This document shows positions 34,907 to 39,525 of a stretch of DNA of 39,525 nucleotides, piece by piece (position 1 is the first letter of the stretch; every line of letters begins with the position of its first letter). The stretch covers positions 1 through 39,525 of the forward strand of contig CACMJX010000006.1 of the NCBI GenBank assembly GCA_902614055.1, in the 5' to 3' direction. The notes beneath the pieces were generated by a model, which saw only the letters and a program-made list of their open reading frames with translations, was not told the DNA's origin and did not search any database. The DNA is from an uncultured Pelagibacteraceae bacterium (GTDB taxonomy: Bacteria; Pseudomonadota; Alphaproteobacteria; Pelagibacterales; Pelagibacteraceae). A program made the position numbers and the translations under genes.

Positions 34907-36364
34907 ATGATGAATAAGATAATTTGGTTTAGATATGATCTAAGAATTTATGAAAATAGTGCCTTTACTGAGGCTATTAAAAATGGAAATGTTCTTCCTA
35001 TTTTTATTTTTGATAAAGAACTTTTTAAATTAGAGACATCAAGTTCTTTTCATTTGAGATTTATAAAAGACTCCTTAAATGACCTTAAAGAAAAATTAAA
35101 AAAAAAATATGACTCAAATTTATCTATTTATTACGGTGACACTAAGGAAATATTAAAATATTTAATACGGAAATATTCTGTAAGTGAAATTTACTCAAAT
35201 AGAATTTTTAAACATAAATATTTAATGGATTTGGATAAAAATTGTGAAAATTTATTTAATGACCTAAAAGTAAAATGGTTACAGACAAACCAATTTGGAA
35301 TTGACTTAAATCATAGAAAGAGATTTAAATGGGCTTACAATTGGAATGAATTTATTCAGTCTGATGAAAAAGCTTATAAGTTTAACTGTAAATTTATAAA
35401 CATTAACAATAATTTTGATTTCAAAGATGTAAAAACAAATAAAATCAATGCAAAATTAATACAACGCGGTGGAAGAGATAAGGCAATAAAACTATTGGAT
35501 AGCTTTATTGAGACAAGGTCTGAGAATTATCAGAGAGAAATGTCATCTCCAGTAAGTGGGGAAATTGCCTGCTCCAGGTTAAGTCCACATATCACTTATG
35601 GAACAATATCTTTAAAAGAAATCAATAGAAAAATTACAGATAAACTAAAAAAAGTTTGCACGATTAATAAAAAAAAATCACTTATAGCTTTTAAAAGTCG
35701 TCTTGCTTGGCACTGCCATTTTATTCAAAAACTGTATGATGAACCAGAACTTGAGTATAAGAATTTAAATAGCGCTTTTGATGTATTGAGAAAAGATTTT
35801 AACGAAAAATATTATGAAGCTTGGAGAACAGGTTTCACTGGTTATCCATTTATTGACGCTTGTATGAGATATTTAGAACAAAATGGTTGGATCAATTTTA
35901 GAATGAGGGCTATGTTGGTTTCATTTGCATCTTATCAATTGTGGTTAGACTGGAAACAAACCTCTAAACATCTTGCAAAATTATTTACTGATTATGAGCC
36001 TGGGATACATTATTCTCAATTTCAAATGCAATCTGGAACTACAGGAATTAATTCGATTAGAATTTATAACCCAATTAAACAATCATTAGATCAAGACCCA
36101 AATGGAGATTTTATAAAAAAATGGGTACCAGAGTTAAAAAATATTCAAGGTAAATTAATACACGAGCCTTGGAAACTAACTTATATTGATCAAAAAAGTA
36201 TAAATTTTGAATTGGGAAAAGATTACCCATTGCCTATTGTTAATAACCAAGAAACAACCAGAATTGCTAAAGATAAAATATGGAAAGTGAAAAAATCTAA
36301 CCAAGCTCAAGAGTTGTCGAAGTTAATAGTTCAAAAACATGCAAGTTTAAGTTCAAGAAGATAA
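34907..36364 (+). CDS. phr: Photolyase/cryptochrome family protein
   Basis: The 485-residue protein has the N-terminal photolyase antenna domain (I-I-W-F-R-Y-D-L-R-I-Y-E-N near residue 4) and the helical FAD domain: S-R-L-S-P-H-I-T-Y-G-T-I-S near 223, T-G-Y-P-F-I-D-A-C-M-R near 311, N-G-W-I-N-F-R-M-R near 326. Members use blue light to repair pyrimidine dimers or to signal. The segment after D-W-K-Q reads H-Y-S-Q-F-Q-M-Q-S-G-T-T-G, while E. coli photolyase has N-N-G-G-W-Q-W-A-A-S-T-G. The FAD-proximal Trp is therefore Phe372 by my alignment. ATG at 34910 is an equally good start. It begins a block separating dnaJ from dapB. Confidence 0.88.
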   Translation: MMNKIIWFRYDLRIYENSAFTEAIKNGNVLPIFIFDKELFKLETSSSFHLRFIKDSLNDLKEKLKKKYDSNLSIYYGDTKEILKYLIRKYSVSEIYSNRIFKHKYLMDLDKNCENLFNDLKVKWLQTNQFGIDLNHRKRFKWAYNWNEFIQSDEKAYKFNCKFININNNFDFKDVKTNKINAKLIQRGGRDKAIKLLDSFIETRSENYQREMSSPVSGEIACSRLSPHITYGTISLKEINRKITDKLKKVCTINKKKSLIAFKSRLAWHCHFIQKLYDEPELEYKNLNSAFDVLRKDFNEKYYEAWRTGFTGYPFIDACMRYLEQNGWINFRMRAMLVSFASYQLWLDWKQTSKHLAKLFTDYEPGIHYSQFQMQSGTTGINSIRIYNPIKQSLDQDPNGDFIKKWVPELKNIQGKLIHEPWKLTYIDQKSINFELGKDYPLPIVNNQETTRIAKDKIWKVKKSNQAQELSKLIVQKHASLSSRR

Positions 36365-37096
36365 TTAATCTCTAGCCATTTTAATAAAAATATCACCCAT
36401 ACCACCTTGAACCTGTTCCAAGGGTGCATTGTTTCTTAATTCACAATAAGCTCCTGTGTATTCATCATTATCTATGGCTGTAATACTCTGTTTATTACAT
36501 TTTGATGCATTATGTAAAAGACCGATAACAAGTCTATTATCTATCAAAACCACCTGGTTATTATCTAGTTTATCTCCATTGCAGAAATAATTTCTATTTA
36601 CTTCTCGAGGAAAATCTTTTTTTCCACATGGGTTTTTAATAGTTAAGACAGAAAATTCTTTTTCTCCATCTAAGAATTTATATTTCATGTTTTTAACTTG
36701 AGAATATTTCATTAAATCACATGAGCATGGAAAGCAGCATTTATGGTAAAAACCACATATTTTTTCGGCAGTTTCTGCGCTTTTTAGATAAACAAAATCT
36801 GGTTTACTATTTGGGGATATTAACGATCCCGAAACAGCACAATATAGTTTATTGTATTCTATAAAATCTTGATAGGTAATTTTTTTATCTAAAATATGTT
36901 TAAAAAATTTCGGACCAGCGGCATTTCTATTTTGATCAGGAAAAATTTTAATCCAATCTTTTGCAAGATCCTCATAGTAATTAAAGTCTTTTGAATATAA
37001 TGGTTTAGTAAAACAAAAAGTACTTAATAAAAAAAATATAAAAATAGTTTTTAAATTTTTAAATTTTTTATTATCTTTAATAAGTATTTCTTTCAT
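36365..37096 (-). CDS. Exported Cys-rich protein, unknown function
   Basis: I do not recognise this 243-residue protein. It has a basic N-terminus and a hydrophobic segment (about residues 17-30) ending near Y-S-K-D, probably a signal peptide or anchor. After it come ten Cys, at about 86, 114, 120, 121, 124, 126, 157, 172, 200 and 218, with the dense group C-G-F-Y-H-K-C-C-F-P-C-S-C. This suits either several disulfides in the periplasm or a metal or cofactor site. The gene starts one base after the stop of the propeller protein, so the two are co-transcribed and probably act together. Confidence 0.7.
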   Translation of the reverse strand: MKEILIKDNKKFKNLKTIFIFFLLSTFCFTKPLYSKDFNYYEDLAKDWIKIFPDQNRNAAGPKFFKHILDKKITYQDFIEYNKLYCAVSGSLISPNSKPDFVYLKSAETAEKICGFYHKCCFPCSCDLMKYSQVKNMKYKFLDGEKEFSVLTIKNPCGKKDFPREVNRNYFCNGDKLDNNQVVLIDNRLVIGLLHNASKCNKQSITAIDNDEYTGAYCELRNNAPLEQVQGGMGDIFIKMARD

Positions 37097-37097
37097 A

Positions 37098-38534
37098 TTA
37101 TTGCTGTCTGATTTCTATTGTTTTATTTAATTCATTTACATTAAATGTTTCTGATAATCCATTAGTCCAAATGACATTTATAGATATGTTTTTTTCACCT
37201 TCTCTTAAACCATAGTGAGCAACAGGCTCCATTTGACATAAATACCCTGAGCCAGCATCTATGGTTTTTGCATGTTTTCTTAAATTAGAATTTAAGATAA
37301 CAGTTGCCCCTCTTGCTGGTGCACCAAATTTATTTGTAGGTTTAATTCTTATATAATTGAAATCTGTTTTTATATCTGCTTTATACATTGTTAATGGCTG
37401 CATGCCAGACTCTCCATGTGAAACTAGTAATTCTAAAATTCCATCATCATCTATATCTGCAACAGCTGCTCCTGTTCCTAAACCATTAGACTCATATGCG
37501 TTTTGAATTGCTATCTCTTGAAAAAATCCGTTTTCTTTAATCTTGAATAATTTATTAGGCTCACCAATATTATTCATAAATATTTCATCATATCCGTCAT
37601 TATCAAAGTCTGCGGAAATTACTGTTCTAATTCTACTTGGAATATTATAAGTTGGAGTTGCAATATCTTTAAATTTGTTATCTTCTAATACATAAGCTCT
37701 ATGATAACCGTTCCAATTAGAGGTAACTACATCTAATCTACCTCTGTAAAGTATATCTGATAGAACTGTGCCTCTTCCATTTTCATATTGATCGTCAACT
37801 TCGTAATCTTCTGCTATATCCTGAAAGAAACCATCAGAATTATAATATAAAAAATTTTTACCTCTCTCGTTTGCAGCAAATATATCAGTTTTTCCTGATA
37901 GAATATTGCCTGCCACTACAGCCCTTCCACCAGTTATTTTATTTAGTTTAAGCTTCTTGGCTAAATCAAGTATTTGGCCTGTAATAAGCTCATAATACCT
38001 AGTTGGACCCCCATAATTAGCAACATATATGCCATATTTTCCGTCACCATTTCTATCAACACACACAACTGATCTACCAGCAGTTAGGTTTAAATTTTTT
38101 TTGTTTATATCTCTTTCAAATAAATCAATAAAACCATTACTACTATTATCAATCAATCTATCTGAATATTTTTTTTCTCCACTGTATGTATCTGTATTTA
38201 AAAAATAAATTTCTTCAAAACCATCTTGATCAATATCGCAAGCTGCAACACCTATGGTTTTTCTATTAACATCGTCAAAAATTTCATCTTTATTTATATT
38301 TATCAATTTTCCATTTTGATAAGACAACGCCAAGTTAGAAAAACCAAAACCTGTTACCACAAATTCATATTTGTTATCTTGATTTACATCTGTAACTGAA
38401 ACACCATAGCTTAGTCTATAATCATTGTTTTCAATCAAGGATGTAATATCTTTAAAAAAGTCAGCTTTAGATTGATTGATAAATATGAAAAAAAATAAAA
38501 TCAAAAGTAGTTTTAATTGGTATTTAATAAACAT
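37098..38534 (-). CDS. Exported FG-GAP/VCBS beta-propeller protein with ASPIC/UnbV domain
   Basis: The 478-residue protein has a clear signal peptide (hydrophobic to about residue 24, then S-K-A-D). Repeats with calcium-binding D-x-D-x-D-G-like loops recur along the chain: D-V-N-Q-D-N-K, D-I-D-Q-D-G-F, D-R-N-G-D-G-K, D-F-D-N-D-G-Y and D-I-D-D-D-G-I, which is the integrin-like FG-GAP/VCBS pattern. The last 80 residues (G-A-P-A-R-G-A-T-V, then W-T-N-G-L-S-E-T-F) match the ASPIC/UnbV domain, as in CRTAC1-like proteins. It is probably a periplasmic or extracellular binding protein. It is coupled to the Cys-rich gene and divergent to dapB. Confidence 0.85.
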   Translation of the reverse strand: MFIKYQLKLLLILFFFIFINQSKADFFKDITSLIENNDYRLSYGVSVTDVNQDNKYEFVVTGFGFSNLALSYQNGKLININKDEIFDDVNRKTIGVAACDIDQDGFEEIYFLNTDTYSGEKKYSDRLIDNSSNGFIDLFERDINKKNLNLTAGRSVVCVDRNGDGKYGIYVANYGGPTRYYELITGQILDLAKKLKLNKITGGRAVVAGNILSGKTDIFAANERGKNFLYYNSDGFFQDIAEDYEVDDQYENGRGTVLSDILYRGRLDVVTSNWNGYHRAYVLEDNKFKDIATPTYNIPSRIRTVISADFDNDGYDEIFMNNIGEPNKLFKIKENGFFQEIAIQNAYESNGLGTGAAVADIDDDGILELLVSHGESGMQPLTMYKADIKTDFNYIRIKPTNKFGAPARGATVILNSNLRKHAKTIDAGSGYLCQMEPVAHYGLREGEKNISINVIWTNGLSETFNVNELNKTIEIRQQ

Positions 38535-38575
38535 AATTGTTGTATATTGTTAAAAAAATATATTAAATTAATTTA

Positions 38576-39352
38576 ATGAGCAAAGTAAATTTAGCGATAT
38601 CTGGTTGCATGGGACGAATGGGCCAACAACTTGTAAAATCCTCTAAAGTTAATAAAAATTTTAAACTAACAACTCTTACAGAAAATAGATTAATAAAAAA
38701 AAAAATTTCTGGAATTAAGCCTAGTTTAAATAATGAAAATTCTTTCAAAAATGTTGATTTAATCATCGATTTTACAGTCCCTAAATGTACTTTTGAAATT
38801 CTTAAAATAGCCTCAAAGCTAAAAAAAAGAGTTGTTATTGGCACAACTGGATTTACTAAAAAAGAAGAAAATCTAATTAAAAAATTTTCAAAAAAAATCC
38901 CAATATTAAAAGCTGGGAACATGAGTTTAGGTATAAATTTATTAATGTATTTAACTGAAATTGCTTCAAAATCATTAGGAAATGATTTTTTAAGTAAAGT
39001 GTACGAAGTACATCATAAACATAAAATTGATCATCCATCCGGAACTGCGTTAATGTTAGGAAAGGGAATTGCTATTGGAAAAAATAAAGATTTTTATAAT
39101 TTAGTTGGAAAAAAATATTTAAATAAAAAGAATTTTCCCTATGGAAAAAAAATAAATTTCAACTCATTACGTAAAGGTGAGACTATTGGTGAACACGAAG
39201 TTAAATTTTCAAGTGGAAAAGAAATTATTACTTTAAATCATGAAGCATTTGACAGAGCCTTGTATAGTGAAGGTGCTTTAACAGCAGCAAAATGGTTGAT
39301 GGGTAAGAAGCCTGGATTTTATTCAATGCGAGATGTTTTGAACTTTAAGTAA
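38576..39352 (+). CDS. dapB: 4-hydroxy-tetrahydrodipicolinate reductase
   Basis: DapB reduces the product of DapA in the lysine and meso-diaminopimelate pathway that supplies peptidoglycan. The 258-residue protein shows the nucleotide fold A-I-S-G-C-M-G-R-M-G-Q-Q-L, then V-I-G-T-T-G-F, and the catalytic E-V-H-H-K-H-K-I-D-H-P-S-G-T-A segment. The terminal G-A-L-x-A-A-K-W-L motif is also present. The spacer to the divergent propeller gene is 41 bases. It begins the core genes after the accessory block. Confidence 0.96.
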   Translation: MSKVNLAISGCMGRMGQQLVKSSKVNKNFKLTTLTENRLIKKKISGIKPSLNNENSFKNVDLIIDFTVPKCTFEILKIASKLKKRVVIGTTGFTKKEENLIKKFSKKIPILKAGNMSLGINLLMYLTEIASKSLGNDFLSKVYEVHHKHKIDHPSGTALMLGKGIAIGKNKDFYNLVGKKYLNKKNFPYGKKINFNSLRKGETIGEHEVKFSSGKEIITLNHEAFDRALYSEGALTAAKWLMGKKPGFYSMRDVLNFK

Positions 39353-39378
39353 GTTTATATTCTAAATAATTATATTAG

Positions 39379-39525
39379 ATGTATTTACACAAAATATTTA
39401 AGCCAAAAAAAGAATATGAGTTAACTAGATTAGGTAAAAAGAATGATGGTGGATATTTAGTAGGAATTCAAACAGTAAATGAGAGCCAATTCCTTATATC
39501 ATTTGGTATAAGAGATGATTGGTCT
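39379..39525 (+). CDS. FkbM-type methyltransferase-like protein, N-terminal part (partial)
   Basis: An open frame starts at ATG 39379 and runs off the right edge, giving 49 residues. The segment L-G-K-K-N-D-G-G-Y-L-V and then I-S-F-G-I-R-D-D-W-S resembles the start of FkbM-like methyltransferases encoded beside glycan genes. Only the N-terminus is visible, so the assignment is tentative. Confidence 0.55.
   Translation, partial: MYLHKIFKPKKEYELTRLGKKNDGGYLVGIQTVNESQFLISFGIRDDWS

Noticed and set aside
1..39525. tRNA genes, CRISPR arrays, insertion sequences or prophage
   Set aside because: I looked for cloverleaf-like GC-rich blocks, regularly spaced repeats, transposase motifs and integrase genes and found none; the spacers are too short to hide them.

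Overview
The window looks like a core-genome segment of a SAR11-type alphaproteobacterium (Pelagibacterales). The DNA is strongly AT-rich. Spacers are tiny or absent, with many 1-17 base overlaps, and no stretch above 300 bases lacks a gene. The proteins are Lys/Ile/Asn-rich versions of alphaproteobacterial housekeeping genes. An Irr-type Fur regulator next to fabA-fabB-fabI, and the nusA-infB-rbfA-rpsO-pnp and fur-miaB-phoH-ybeY-lnt orders, support this placement. I saw no tRNA, rRNA, IS element, prophage or CRISPR array. The genus is inferred, not proven.

Layout. (1) 1-573: the tail of a ThiF/MoeB/HesA-like protein and a secreted SH3 protein. (2) 566-6073: a minus-strand unit of rubrerythrin, a GlpC-like two-cluster Fe-S protein and a DUF3501 protein, then irr, then divergent fabA-fabB-fabI. 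Sequences resembling the Irr box lie at the rubrerythrin promoter and between irr and fabA, so this block may link iron/heme status to peroxide defence and unsaturated fatty-acid synthesis. (3) 6083-6895: two unannotated small membrane proteins around a Tat-exported MsrB. (4) 6892-20156: a long minus-strand run read in the order tsaB, fur, miaB, phoH, ybeY, lnt, metK, terminator, nusA, infB, rbfA, rpsO, pnp, rhodanese. It covers tRNA modification, rRNA maturation, envelope lipoproteins, SAM synthesis and transcription/translation factors. Several genes usual in this array (rimI, corC, trmB, rimP, ylxR, truB) are not at their expected places. (5) 20104-22227: a polysaccharide deacetylase and a Bax-type glucosaminidase, convergent. 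(6) 22264-25379: nfuA, trpS, murJ. (7) 25429-27717: a hybrid malic enzyme. (8) 27726-30934: BON lipoprotein, rsmI, an LppC/LpoA-like binding protein and rdgB. (9) 30970-34891: grpE, dnaK, dnaJ and a 33-residue membrane microprotein starting on the base after the dnaJ stop. (10) 34907-38534: an accessory-looking block with an unusual photolyase/cryptochrome and an exported Cys-rich protein paired with a Ca-binding beta-propeller (VCBS/ASPIC) protein. (11) dapB and the start of an FkbM-like gene.

The points most worth a second look are the Irr-like sites around the rubrerythrin promoter, the intrinsic terminator directly in front of nusA, the half-length TsaB, the Cys-rich/propeller secreted pair, the photolyase lacking the FAD-proximal Trp, and three small membrane proteins too short for usual gene callers.
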